Source: Allomyces macrogynus ATCC 38327 (lineage: Eukaryota; Blastocladiomycota; Blastocladiomycetes; Blastocladiales; Blastocladiaceae). Taken from it: DNA of 22,036 nt. Made by a program: the position numbers and the translations under genes. Shown piece by piece: positions 10,401 through 20,088 of the stretch; positions within the stretch are counted from its first letter, which is position 1; every line of letters begins with the position of its first letter. Where the stretch lies: the NCBI GenBank assembly GCA_000151295.1, contig GG745334.1, positions 225,831-247,866 of the forward strand. The letters run 5' to 3'. A model generated the notes under the pieces. The model ran no database searches and was not told the origin of the DNA. It was given only the letters and a program-made list of their open reading frames with translations.

Positions 10401-11624
10401 CACGGATACAAGATGCGGCCTTGGTTGGTGTGGTGGCTTGCGCTGTACGCGGCGGCGTCGGGCGTCGGTTGCGCCGAGACATTGGCGCTGCCGGACGTTG
10501 GGATCGGGTCCTTTTCAGGCACGTGGAAGAAATCGGTCACTTGCGATGCGCCCTCGTCGGCGAGGAAGCGCGTCACGAGCACGTTCGAGTTGGGCAGGTA
10601 CTGCTGCTTGCGCGATGCCTGCTGCTTGGGCACAATCTGGAAGTACCCGCCCTTGTGGTGGTCGAGCAGCCGGCAGAAGACGGACGGGCTGTCGAACTAC
10701 ATAGCCCAAGACGGCAGGAAGTGTGAGACACGCGTCGGTGCGCGGCAATCAGTCGTCTTGGACGAGTCGTACCCGCGGGAAGCACATGAAATCAATCGAG
10801 GCTAGACGTATCGAGCGAGCGAGCGATGAGTTGACGGCGGATGGACACGAGAGCGTCTGAACCGTCGGTCAAAGAAACGCGTACCGTCGGTGCCGATCAA
10901 GGCAGACGTGCGCATATTGCCAATGATGCCGTAGTTTTCTGTACGCGACGAGTAGCCGCGAATCAACCCGCTTGCGCGTCGTAACGGAAGAGCAGCAAAC
11001 GCGCCAAACGTACCAATCGGCAGGTACCCGCACTTGCGCGGATCCGTGACCATGGGCGCAGCGCAATACGACTTGCAGTGCAGACGCGACTCGGCGGTCT
11101 TGGGTGGTTTCTCGGCCGTGGGCTTGGTCGGCGGCCGATCCCGACAGTTGCGCGCGCAACGGTGCGGCCGGCGTCGATCCAGCCTTGTCCGCGCCCTGCA
11201 GTTCCTGAGCGTCGGCCGGCGGCAGCTCGTCGGAGTAATTGTCGTTGTCCGGGAACGGCACCGAGGTCAGCCGGACGTCGCCGTCGCGCTCAATCTCGCG
11301 CTCGGCCAGGTCCACTAGCGTCGTCGCGCCTCCATCGCGCCAGGTGTTGCCCAATTGGATCGGCGGGACCTCGCCGCCCGGCGTCGCGTGCCACTGCGGC
11401 GATGCGGGCCCCACGTCCGGGTCGTTGTCGAGGTGCGCGGGCCAGTACTCGGCGCTCGGCGCGGTCACCCCGTTGATCTGTACTTCAGGCAGGTCCGGAA
11501 ACGGTCCTGCGCCAGCGGTGCGGGGCCCGGAGGGGCGCGAATGGGCGGACATCGCGGCGCGTGATTGCGCGGGGCGGCTGTGGTCGGGATCTGCGTCGAC
11601 ACGGGCCGTCGCCGAGCCGGCCAT
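7500..11624 (-). CDS. Glycoside hydrolase family 15 (glucoamylase/trehalase-like), 11 exons, with one unexplained frame break
   Basis: Exons on the minus strand are 11624-11014, 10938-10885, 10801-10773, 10696-9212, 9144-9075, 9002-8821, 8751-8670, 8597-8512, 8418-8164, 8094-7660 and 7571-7500, about 1,119 residues. The family hydrolyses alpha-linked glucose units such as starch fragments or trehalose. The blocks appear in order: the fungal-type N-terminal segment with LPEVQING and GNTWRDGG, then [81 protein letters not shown] text, and [19 protein letters not shown]. The first exon starts in one frame and ends in the next (+1), between about 11110 and 11190, without a usable GT-AG intron. 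A low-complexity insertion of about 215 residues (roughly 472-690) and an acidic stretch (near 366-382) are additions to the usual domain. No signal peptide is evident, so it is probably intracellular. Introns are 67-93 nt. Confidence 0.88.
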
Positions 11625-12004
11625 GGTGTCAGATGGTTGTGGCGGTTGTGGTGGCCCTCGATGGTTGCAGAGCGGTCGTGCGGTTCCTATGCGGGCGGTT
11701 GCGGGGATGTCGAGGAAAGTCGGCAATAGAGAGCGCGGCGGGACGGTTGCACGCCGGCACGGTGGATGGCGGTGATGGAGATTGGTCGAGCGCGGGTCGA
11801 GCGTGGAGCGCGGCGAGTGGTGCCGGAACGCGACGCGAACGCGACGCACTTTGTGTGATGCCGCGCGTGATCGCGGACGCGATGGGCCAACCACGCGGCT
11901 CCCACTTTCGCTGTTCGACAACAACCAACCACCCAACGCCAAGTCTCCTTAATCAGAACTGCCGCAACCTAGTCCATCCACCAGTCCTCTCCCACGCCCT
12001 GCCA
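11625..12004. other. Spacer between the LRR gene 3' end and the GH15 start
   Basis: 380 bases between two tandem minus-strand genes. It should hold the LRR 3' UTR and the GH15 promoter and leader. I see no exact AATAAA for the LRR gene and no clear TATA box for GH15. The GH15 frame stays open upstream to 11942, but that extension is Arg/Pro/Ser-rich and unlike a conserved N terminus, so I chose the ATG at 11624. The ATG at 11552 is a second option. Confidence 0.4.
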
Positions 12005-14205
12005 CTACCGCGCCGCCTTGCCCGCGCGCTTGCCCTCGCGCTGGTCGAGCTCCTTCTCCAAATACACCATGAGCTCCTGGAACCCCGCGAGCGCGACACT
12101 GAGCGGCGGGTTGCGGAACGGATTGTCGAGAACAACAAGCGTCGTCAGGTCCTTGAGCCGGGACAGTTCCGGTGGGATCTCGGAAATGGCATTGCGAGAG
12201 AAATCGAGCTTGCTGAGCAGCTGCGCGTTGCCGAGCGTCGGCGGCAGCGACACAAGCTGGTTCGACCGCAGCTCGAGCGTCGTGAGCCGGAGAAGATTGC
12301 TACGGAGGAGATTGGTCAGGGCGGGATGCGGTGGCCGAGTGGAGGAGACGGACACGGCGTACCCCATCGTCTCGGGCAACGTCTTGAGCTGGTTGTGGTT
12401 TAGCGTAAACTTTTCGAGCATAATCAAGTTGCCAATCGCCTCGGGCACTTCCTTGATCATATTGTTGCTCGCGTCGAGCTCCATGAGCGCCGTGAGCTCG
12501 CAAATTTCCGGCGGGAAGACCTCGATATGGTTGTTGCTGTTGGGCAAATGGTGTCAGCGACGGAGCCATTTCTGTCATCAGAGCCAGAGCAACGCGACGC
12601 GCACCTGATGTTGATCCGCGAGAGCAGCTTGAGCTCAGCGAGCGACGACGGGAACGACGAACTGTAGAGCTGGTTCTGGCCCAACTCGAGAATCATGAGC
12701 GCGTTGGCGAACCCAAACGACTCGGGCAGCATGCGCAGCGAGCAGTTGGTGGCCTCGAGCTTGTCGAGCCGCATCAGCGCGCCGAAATTGCCTGGTGACG
12801 ACCGTGATCAGCGTGAGCAAAGAACACGCGCGGAGACCGCAAGCAGCGACAGAAGGCGTACTCGGCAGCGTCTCCATTTGCGTGTTGTCGCGCATAATTA
12901 GCTCGCGCAGGTTCGTCCACCGCTCAATGAATGGCGGCAGCGTGTCCATTTTCGTATTCGCAATGTTGACGACTTCGAGCGTGGACAAACTCTCGAGCGC
13001 GTCGGGCCACCCGGCCAGATCCTTGTTCTCGTGTACGTCGAGGACCTTCAGCCGCGACAGACTTCCCACTAAAGAGAAACCGGCCAGCGCAGTCAGAAGG
13101 GTCCCAGCAAGGCTGTCGACAGGAGGAGGCTATGAAATGGCACGCACAACCGATCGGAAGCGATCGAAGGCGATTCAAGCTCACAGAGAGCGCCTCGAGG
13201 ACCTGGAGGGCGCTGATGCTTTCTGGAAGCGACGATAGCCAGTTGTTGGACAGGTTGAGAATCTATCACACGTATTGAGTGAGCGTAATCGGAAGCGCAT
13301 GTGGAGTCATGCAAGCGAACCGTACCTCGAGTTTCTTGAGCCGCGACACGTCAGTGCTCAGCGTCTTGATCTTGTTGCCGCTCAAGTCGAGGTCGCGAAG
13401 ATTGACCAGCAGGAAGAGGATGCCCGGGATCGACTACAGGCGGGTGGGCGCGTCAGCCGTCACGATGACCGCATTTTCGACGAGATTGGCAAGGCGCGCG
13501 CACCTTAAACTCGTTGTTGCTCATGCACAACACGCGCAAGTTGACCAAGTCGCCGAGCTCTTTAGGGATTTCCCTGTTTCAAACCGCATCTTAGTGAGCA
13601 ACCGCACGGACTGGTTCCAAACGTGTAAACGGTCAGCAACATGCTCAAGCTGGTTGGATCCGAGATCGAGCCGTTCCAGGTTGACGAGCATGCCGATTTG
13701 CGGCGTGAATGGCGTGAAGAAGAGCCGATTGCGTGCTATAAAAGGTCAATGAATGAGCGATGCGAAACGAGAACCTGGATCACCAAGAGTCACCAACGCG
13801 CCAAAATTGCAGCGCGAACGGGCAAAAAGGCAGGAAAACACGGACGGTCACGGCCTGTCCATACCAATATTCAGCGAAACGAGCCAAGTCATGCGGCACA
13901 GCTCGAGCGGGAAGCTGTTGAAGACATTGTCGGACAGGTTGATGGCTGCGCAGCGTTTCAATGCAACTGGATTCGCGGGAAAGCATCGTCAGATCTTGGG
14001 AACGGGTTGAACAGCGCGCGGAGATCGAATCTGGACCAATGTGATCGGTCAACTCGGACAGTTCATTATGGCTCAAGTCGAGCTCCTCGCAGCGCTTGTG
14101 CAGTTTGCGAATTGCGGCGGGCAGCTGCTTGAGGTGCAGGTTGGCGAGCACGACATGCGTCTGCTTCTTGGCCTTGGCAATCTCCTTGTCGATGATATTG
14201 CCCAT
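12005..14205 (-). CDS. Leucine-rich-repeat protein (SHOC2/LRRC40-like), complete, 10 exons
   Basis: Exons on the minus strand are 14205-14037, 13966-13865, 13735-13645, 13573-13504, 13433-13326, 13262-13151, 13068-12862, 12791-12605, 12536-12363 and 12299-12005, giving 504 residues ending in TAG. After an N terminus beginning MGNIIDKE come about 19 leucine-rich repeats, mostly of 23 residues, with the LxxLxLxxN pattern, e.g. LDLSHNEL, LDLGSNQL, LDLSGNKI, LNLSNNWL, LEATNCSL and LDASNNMI. They run almost to the basic C terminus (QREGKRAGKAAR). Repeat spacing fixed two splice choices: exon 2 begins at 13966 because that gives exact 23-residue spacing, and exon 3 seems to end at a GC donor. Such plant/fungal/animal LRR-only proteins are usually cytoplasmic scaffolds, often in Ras-type signalling; no catalytic domain is present, so the role is unknown. 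It is divergent from RAD18. Confidence 0.85.
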
Positions 14206-14518
14206 GGCTCGAGCGGGTGCGATTGCAGCGAGTCGGGCGCTTCAAATCGCTGGCAATGGGGCTGGCTCTGTTGTCGCGCGCGGCGAGCAGCGGCAAGAAA
14301 TGAGCTGACTGGTCAGTGAAGTGTGAACAACAGCACGACGCGTTCAGGAGTCATTCGAGCCGCTGCTCCTCTCGATTTCTCTCTGATCACCAGCACCAGC
14401 ACCAGCACTGTGAGGCCAACGGCAGTATCCTCAACAAACCACCCTCGCACGGCCGCCATCGAGCACGAGACTCGTCGCATAGCGGCGCCCGGGCCCAATC
14501 CAGCGCTCTCTCTCCACC
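14206..14518. promoter_or_regulatory. Divergent promoter region between the LRR gene and RAD18
   Basis: 313 bases separate the two start codons, so both promoters must be within or overlap the genes. It contains a short (CACCAG)n tract around 14388-14408 and pyrimidine-rich runs just before the RAD18 ATG. I see no clear TATA box. Confidence 0.5.
14388..14408 (+). repeat. Short tandem repeat, CACCAG hexamer
   Basis: About three and a half perfect copies of a six-base unit in the LRR/RAD18 intergenic region. It could vary in length between strains; no function is implied. Confidence 0.7.
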
Positions 14519-15944
14519 ATGGCCTCACCGTTTCTGCGGCTCGCATCGAGCAGCGCTGCCATGTCGACCTCGACCATTGACGACCCATCCGACTGGCCGC
14601 CCGAGTACCGCGACTTGGCCACGTTCGACCAGGCGCTGCGCTGCCCGATGTGCGGCGACCTCTTTACGGTACAAGATCCTGCGCGCCTGTGTCCCCTTGC
14701 GAACCCGTCGACTTGGCTGACAGTTTGAGGGCAACCAGACGGCCATGATGGTCATCAAGTGCGGGCACAATTTCTGCTCCCTTTGTATTCGGCACCGCAT
14801 CTCGGCAAGCGACACGTCGTGCCCCGTCTGCCGGTGCGTTCCGGGCGGTGTGCATCCGTCTCTGTGGCCACCTGGCTGACCCGTCGGTGCTTCTAGCGAA
14901 GACGTCAAGGAAGCCGACCTTAGGCCAAACCGCATCGTCGACGACCTCGTCGCGGCGTTTTCCGGCTGCCGCAGCAAGATCCTTGCCGTTGCGCGGCAGG
15001 ACCCGTCCATGACTCGCGCACAACGCGCCAGTTCCGAGCCCGCCGATGCACCCTCGCCCCGCTCTCCGCGCGTGGATTCGGCGCCACCCAGCAACGCTCC
15101 CACCCGGTCGCTCCGCAAACGCTCTCGCCGAACTCCCGTCATTGCGCTCGACGGTGCCGATGACGACGACGAGGCCCCGGCCAACCAAGGCGATGACGAC
15201 GACGACGACGCGTTCGAGCCGCCCCCCGACCACGACAACGACCCGGACTTCCACCCGACCTCCTCGTCGGCGCGGTCCACGGAACCGTGCCCCGTTTGCC
15301 ACCGGCGCATCCACAAGGACAAGCTCGCGCACCACGTGAACGCGTGTCTCGACGGCACCGCCTCCCCACCACCACGCACCGCCCCCGCGCCCCCACCCGC
15401 CAAACGCGCGCGCCCGGCCGAACCCATGTCCCGGCTCCCGCGCGTGCACTACCACACGCTCAAGGACACCAAGGTCCGCGCGCTGTTGCAAGACGCGGGT
15501 CTCCCGACGCGCGGGCCGCGCGACAAGTTGATTGCGCGGCACAAGGCGTGGGTGCTGCTGTATAACGCGAATGTGGACGCGGATCCGGCGCGGCGGCGGT
15601 CGTTGGCGGATTTGCGTCGGCAACTGAATAGTGAGGAGCGCGCACGCGACGCGCACGCGCAAGATACCGCGGGGATGGCGGGGATGTCGCTGCAGATGCA
15701 CGTGCAGAAGTACGCAGACCAGTTTGAGGAGCTGGTCGAGGCGGCGCGCAAGTCGAGGGATGCGGCACGGGCGGTGGGGAATGTGGGGGACGATGGTGAT
15801 GATGCGGCGGCGGGTGGAGAGGGCGTGCCGGCGGGTGGAGAGGGCGCGGCGGGACCTGGGGGTGAGAACGGGCCGGAGGAGGAGTCGAGCATGGACGTGG
15901 ACGAGCCAGCTCCCGCCAACATGCTCGACACCAGGTTGGATTAA
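14519..15944 (+). CDS. RAD18: RAD18, E3 ubiquitin ligase of post-replication repair, complete, 3 exons
   Basis: Exons are 14519-14668, 14724-14833 and 14897-15944, giving 435 residues ending in TAA. RAD18 works with the E2 RAD6 to monoubiquitinate PCNA at stalled replication forks in the nucleus. The domain order is diagnostic. A C3HC4 RING has zinc ligands Cys42, Cys45, Cys63, His65, Cys68, Cys71, Cys83 and Cys86. A UBZ4 C2HC finger has Cys218, Cys221, His233 and Cys237. A SAP-type DNA-binding segment covers about 264-310 (LPRVHYHTLKDTKVRALLQDAG, split here for reference as LPRVHY and KVRALLQDAG). The region after SAP, YADQFEELVEAARKS, sits where RAD6 binding is mapped in relatives. An acidic linker (about 174-205) precedes the UBZ finger, and the C-terminal tail is Gly/Glu-rich with a short tandem repeat. 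An internal ATG at codon 15 is an alternative start. Confidence 0.93.
15809..15850 (+). repeat. Imperfect 24-base tandem duplication in the RAD18 tail
   Basis: Two copies of a GGCGGGTGGAGAGGGCG unit start 24 bases apart inside the coding region. They encode a duplicated Gly-Gly-Glu-Gly motif in the low-complexity C-terminal tail. Because the period is a multiple of three, copy-number change would keep the frame. Confidence 0.6.
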
Positions 15945-15976
15945 GAATGAACAATGAACAGAGATATGATACATGC

Positions 15977-16259
15977 TTACTCGTGTTCGAAAAGAGAGGA
16001 CTGATGAAGACTCCTGAGAGCAGCGAAATTGAACAGACGAGGGCAAAATGACCAACGCGACTTGATGACGGTTTGGCAAGGTACTTCCTGGTGACCTGAT
16101 CCGAGAGACGCTACAAGAAACGCAATCCACCGGGTCAGCAAACAATCAGGGCCTCCATTCGAGCAGCGAGAGGCCGCGTACCTCAAACACGGCCGTTTCC
16201 GACTCGGTCACGGTGCGGTCGAGCAGTACGGTCGGGTCGCGAATGCGCACAATGTCCAT
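15977..16259 (-). CDS. Possible small spliced gene, unrecognised
   Basis: Three minus-strand exons, 16259-16182, 16110-16085 and 16013-15977, close in frame to a 46-residue protein that begins MDIVRIRDPTVLLDRTV and ends QSSLFEHE with TAA. The two introns are both 71 nt: one starts GTACGC and ends TGTAG, the other starts GTACC and ends in a pyrimidine-rich CTCTCAG. The host-like codon use begins at the ATG at 16259, but the frame is open upstream to an ATG at 16631, which would give 170 residues. I do not recognise either form. The gene would be tail-to-tail with RAD18 (33 bases between stop codons) and divergent from the phosphatase at 17192. Closure across two clean introns supports it; the small size weakens it. 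Confidence 0.42.
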
Positions 16260-17191
16260 TCTCGTCAAAGGCGATAGTGGTGAATGGGCTCTTTCTCGGC
16301 GCGCGCGGCAGAGACGGCGCGCCTCGTCGTCTTGCAGGCAGTCACCGGGCGGTATGCTGAATTGTTGGATAGATTCGTCGACGTCGACGGGCGAACGGGG
16401 CCAATCTGGATTCTGGCCGTCGAGTTCTCGACCTCTCCGGAGGCACGGCCAGAGCGTAACACGTGAGATATCTGGGAAATTAGTGCAGCCGCAAAGCAGC
16501 TGAGCTCCAAGCGCAGAGAACGCTTTGCGAGCCGTCAACGATCGAGGCGAACCCGCCAATTTGGCACGATTAAACTGGCCGCAACATGATCTGGGCCTCA
16601 TCTGGGCGCTGTGGCCGCCAGCGCCGGCCATTGTCGACGGGTCCTCGTCGCGCCCCGTTGTCAGGGATCACGTCGAGTACCGACCGAGCCAGCGCTATAA
16701 AGCCGCGCCCAACCACCAGCACTCGCCTTTCCTCTCCTCTCTTATCCAGGCTTGTCCCGTTCCCCCCTCACCCTCCGTGCCGCTGACTGCCGGCGCGCCT
16801 CCTCTCTCCTCACGCTTCTTTGCTCCCGACTCGGCACTTTCTCGCACGCTTGTCGGCACCCTCTCCTTATCTTCTCCAGACTCTCTCTCGCCGCGATTCC
16901 AGCCGACTTCCCCACCCTTCCTCGCATTTCGCGCGCGCCCCGACTCGGCCGCCTACCCTCGCCCTCGATCGTACCCAACGACGCCGACGAGCCCCATCAC
17001 TCCCCTGCCAAGTACCGCAGCGTCAACGAATCTCTCCATCCCCAACGACGACGGCGAGCCATCTCGCCGCCGCCGCGCCCGACCCGATTCGTTACACGTA
17101 GACGACGACGACGCGTGCCCGACCGACCGGCCGGCGATTCTGCGCGTGCCTCCACCAACCCTGATCACTCTCGCCCATCACCCTCATCACC
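16260..17191. promoter_or_regulatory. Promoter and long 5' leader of the NIF phosphatase gene
   Basis: About 0.93 kb. The part from 16260 to 16631 may belong to the small minus-strand gene if it starts further upstream. After the TATA box at 16696 the sequence is pyrimidine-rich and Pro/Ser-coding in any frame, with no ATG in good context until 17192. It is best read as a 5' UTR of about 470 bases, which might itself contain an intron that I cannot place. Confidence 0.45.
16696..16701 (+). promoter_or_regulatory. TATA box candidate for the NIF phosphatase gene
   Basis: A perfect TATAAA lies inside GCGCTATAAAGCCGC, in GC-rich DNA where such a motif is rare. It is followed at about 30-45 bases by C/T-rich sequence suitable for transcription start. 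It points toward the gene at 17192. Confidence 0.55.
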
Positions 17192-18661
17192 ATGCCCAAC
17201 ATTCACGAGTCGGCGGGCCCGCTCGCGCCGGCGCCCGTGGCGCTGGACGTGCCGACGATTGAAGAGCTTGCTGCGGCGCGCCCGCTGGCCGCGTGGCAGA
17301 CCAACGGCGCGTCGACCGCCGCGTCGACGGCCGGCGCCGTGGACTGGAAGTCGGCGGCGACGGGGGCCGTGAGCGTGCTGGTTCGTGGCATTTCGACTTG
17401 GACGTTGGTCAGCCGGCCCCTCCATCGTTGGGCCATGGACGCGTTTCTCGCTTGGATCGGATGGCTGACGCTTGTCATTAACGACTAGACGCGCACCAAC
17501 TTGTCGCGCCTCCGCGCCCGGTTCCAGCAGGTCACGGGCAAGGGTATGCTTTGATCAGTGCCCGCGGACGCGTCGCAGCCATCGCATCGCTCATCACTTG
17601 TCCGCCCCCCACCTCCAGGGATTGTCACTTCGACTGCCACCCCCACGACGACGGCCACGGCGCAGCGCAGTGCTGCCGCGGCGCTGACACAAGTTTCAGC
17701 CGACCATGGCGCGTGGGCGACGACGGGCTTCCGCGCGCCCGCGGCGGGCACAGCAGGCGCGCGCACGCTCCGCACGGTGGCCGACCCACTCGTACCGCTG
17801 TTTGACGTCATGGACGTGCTCGAGACGACGTCGGGCCTGCCCGTGGTCGAGGACGTGGCCGAGCTCGACCTGAGCACGATGGGCATTGTCGCGCGGCACC
17901 AACTCACGACCGTGCCCGTGGCCAATGTCTCGTCGGCGCTCGACGAGGACGACCTCGCCATGGTCCCGATCGCCAAGAAGGCCGAGTCGGAGCCGGAGCT
18001 CGACGCCAAGCCGGGCAAAGCCGCCGCGGCCGTGCTGCAGCCGCCGCAGCGCGTCGTGCAGGTGTCGCTGCCGATGACGCTGCGTGCCGGCGACAAGCCC
18101 GTGCTCGCGCTCGACATTGACGAGTCGCTGTGCCACTCGGCGGTGGTCCCGCGCAAGCCGGCGGATTTCTGGATCGAAGTGATTCAGAACAACGATGTGC
18201 GCACCCGCGAAGTCTTCTGGGTCTACAAGCGGCCGGGCGTCGACGCGTTCCTGCGCGCCGTCGCGCAGCACTACACGGTGCTGGCCTTCACGGCGGGGAT
18301 TCGCGAGTATGCGTCGCAGATTCTCGACCACTTGGACCCGGACGGCACGATTTTCGCGGGCCGGCTCTACCGCGACTCGTGCACGGATATGCGCGGTGGA
18401 CTGGTCTCGCCGGCGCCGGGCGCGCCCGCAACTCCGTCGACGTACGCCAAGGATATGACCAAGGTGTGCGACGATATGTCGCGGATTATCCTCGTGGATA
18501 ACACGCCCGGGTGCTTTGCGCTGCAGCCGGCGAACGGGTTGCCTGTCAAGTCGTGGTACTCGGACCCCTACGACCAGTCGCTGCCGCGCCTGCAAGAGTT
18601 TTTGATTGAGGTTAAGGATGTGGCCGACTTGCGGCTCGTGCTGCCCGAGTGGCGCATGTAA
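17192..18661 (+). CDS. NIF/CTD-type (HAD superfamily) phosphatase, Nem1/CTDNEP1-like, 3 exons
   Basis: Exons are 17192-17380, 17489-17543 and 17619-18661, giving 428 residues ending in TAA. The catalytic NIF domain fills the C-terminal half. The HAD nucleophile motif is LALDIDESL, with Asp247 as the expected nucleophile and Asp249 as acid/base. It is followed by VYKRPGVDAFL, LAFTAGIREYA, and VDNTPGCF (Asp375) with VKSWYSDP. These are classic blocks of Dullard/Nem1/SCP phosphatases, which dephosphorylate serine/threonine on lipin or RNA polymerase II. The wording WIEV, LHRW-like upstream text and KSWYSDPYD favours the Nem1/CTDNEP1 side, but subgroup is an inference. The N-terminal half is Ala/Thr/Pro-rich. 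The first intron is 108 nt, open in frame, and ends with TAG, so retention would give a 98-residue protein with a hydrophobic tail; the annotated protein itself has no clear membrane segment. Confidence 0.87.
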
Positions 18662-19551
18662 CGTGGGCCGGTTGGGTTGCGCGCGTGGTGGGTGACGGCG
18701 GTGTAGCGTGGCGGCATCCAGCGAAACGTGTCGCTCGCTCGCGTGGCAGGGGTGCAAGGTGGAGACTGTTTCGTTGGTCCACGTTGAGCTGGTTTGGGCT
18801 GGGCAACGACCTCTTGGTTGGGGACTGTTTGGGTACTCGTTTTTCGTGGTTTCGCCTGTTGCTTGGCTGGCGTGTCGTTTTTCGCGTGTACTGCTCGATT
18901 TCAAATAGACGTTCAAATCATTCCCGTGACCATGAGCTTGCCGGGTTATTCTTGCGCGTTGCAATCAGAACCGATCAGTCCCGCCCGATCAGAGAGAGCG
19001 GATCATGAAGGTTGGTGACGATTGCAAGTGGGCCGACGAAATTTGAGAAATAACGAGAAATGACCCGCAAATCTGGGAGATGAGCGTGCGGAGGAAGACG
19101 GGGCTCCGGGGCCCATGGCAACGCAGCATGTGCGGCGACTGTTTTCGAGCTGTCAGAGCCATCAATGGCGGGGTGGGCGGCGCTGTCAGCGTTTTGGGCG
19201 GCCAGCTCAGGCAAGCGGCGCGGCGGCGCAGAAGCGAGGGCCACGTTGGCCTTGGGTGCTGGGCGTGCGGTCAAGAGGATGCGGTCCCCACGTCCCGCTC
19301 TCTCTCGGTAGCTGCTCTTTCGACAACGACCAGGTCGGTACCATCACCACCGCACGCCAGCACGACGCCAGATCCGACGCGCGCACGCGCGCCTGCTCGC
19401 GGCCGACGCGGCGCCGTCGCCCAGTCGTCGCCGTGCTCGTTCCCGACGAGCGCGCCACCGCCGCGTCGAACGACCCAACTCAAATTCTGCGTCCGTCGAC
19501 CAATTTCGCTGACCTACCGCACCCCCACCTCTCGCCAGACTCATCACCAAC
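18662..19551. other. Intergenic DNA before the 178-residue gene, no gene recognised
   Basis: About 0.89 kb holding the phosphatase 3' flank and the promoter of the next gene. Open frames on both strands, including 18975-19274 minus, carry no motif. A CCAAT occurs near 19499, about 50 bases upstream of the ATG at 19552. No tRNA-like cloverleaf was found by eye. Confidence 0.4.
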
Positions 19552-20088
19552 ATGGACCCCAAGCTTCTCAAGAAGGTCATCAAGGAGGGCGGCAAGCGCG
19601 GTGTTGAGATTGACGGCGCCGCGACGATGGGCGGTCTGCAGTTCTTCTGCACCAAGGTCGACGAGCCGCAGGGCAACTCGGAGCTGCTCATCAAGTCGGT
19701 CGAGGCCATGAACGCCGAGGTTGACGAGTCGGAGGAGGAGCGCAAGGGCGGTTCGGGCGCCATTGGCAAGATGGTCTTCTCGTGCGACGACAAGACGCTC
19801 GCGATCGTTGCCTACGTGCCCGCCGACAAGCAGGCGTCGATCTCGGCCAAGGTCTGGCTCGAGGCCATCCTCTCGCAGTACGAGGGCAAGCTCGTCCGCG
19901 GCGACGCCGGTCTTGCCGTTGGCGAGATCTACTCGAACCCGGAGAAGGGCAAGTTCACGCTCAAGATCCGCGACGAGGCCCTCCCCAAGGCCATCGCGTT
20001 CCTGCGCACCAAGGGCCTGTTCCCGGAGGCCGACTCGGATTCGGACTCGTCGTTTGTCATGGGCGACGACTACTTTGACGAGCTGTAA
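19552..20088 (+). CDS. Unrecognised acidic 178-residue protein, intronless, strongly biased codons
   Basis: One uninterrupted frame runs from ATG (preceded by CACCAAC) to TAA. The protein begins MDPKLLKKVIKEGGKRGVEI, has a central segment GKMVFSCDDKTLAIVAYVP, then KVWLEAILSQYEGKLVRGD and NPEKGKFTLKIRDEALPKA, and ends in an acidic tail SDSDSSFVMGDDYFDEL. The pattern alternates helix and strand and suggests a compact alpha/beta cytosolic domain of about 160 residues plus tail; there is no signal peptide or membrane segment. Lysine is nearly always AAG, and CTC, GTC and ATC dominate, as in highly expressed fungal genes. Lack of introns contrasts with all confident neighbours. I have an impression of similar small proteins in protists and zoosporic fungi, but I cannot name a family, so no function is given. 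Confidence 0.85.
   Translation: MDPKLLKKVIKEGGKRGVEIDGAATMGGLQFFCTKVDEPQGNSELLIKSVEAMNAEVDESEEERKGGSGAIGKMVFSCDDKTLAIVAYVPADKQASISAKVWLEAILSQYEGKLVRGDAGLAVGEIYSNPEKGKFTLKIRDEALPKAIAFLRTKGLFPEADSDSDSSFVMGDDYFDEL

Noticed and set aside
8756..10633. A single 625-codon minus-strand ORF taken as an independent gene
   Set aside because: It is one GH15 exon (10696-9212) read through flanking introns. Its apparent start methionine is internal, and after 9212 it leaves the conserved frame.
14185..14205. N-myristoylation signal at the LRR protein N terminus (MGNIID)
   Set aside because: Gly2 is present but residue 6 is Asp, where the usual motif requires a small or hydroxyl residue, so I do not annotate it.
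14664..16145. A 493-codon minus-strand ORF opposite RAD18
   Set aside because: It is antisense to RAD18 exons with RING, UBZ and SAP motifs. Its Arg/Val/His-rich composition is the usual shadow of GC-rich coding DNA.
16525..17262. A 245-codon Pro/Ser-rich ORF overlapping the phosphatase start
   Set aside because: It spans the TATA box and the pyrimidine-rich leader and runs into the phosphatase N terminus in another frame. It is best explained as 5' UTR.
17696..18964. A 422-codon minus-strand ORF opposite the phosphatase gene
   Set aside because: It is an antisense shadow of the conserved NIF domain, with no motif of its own.
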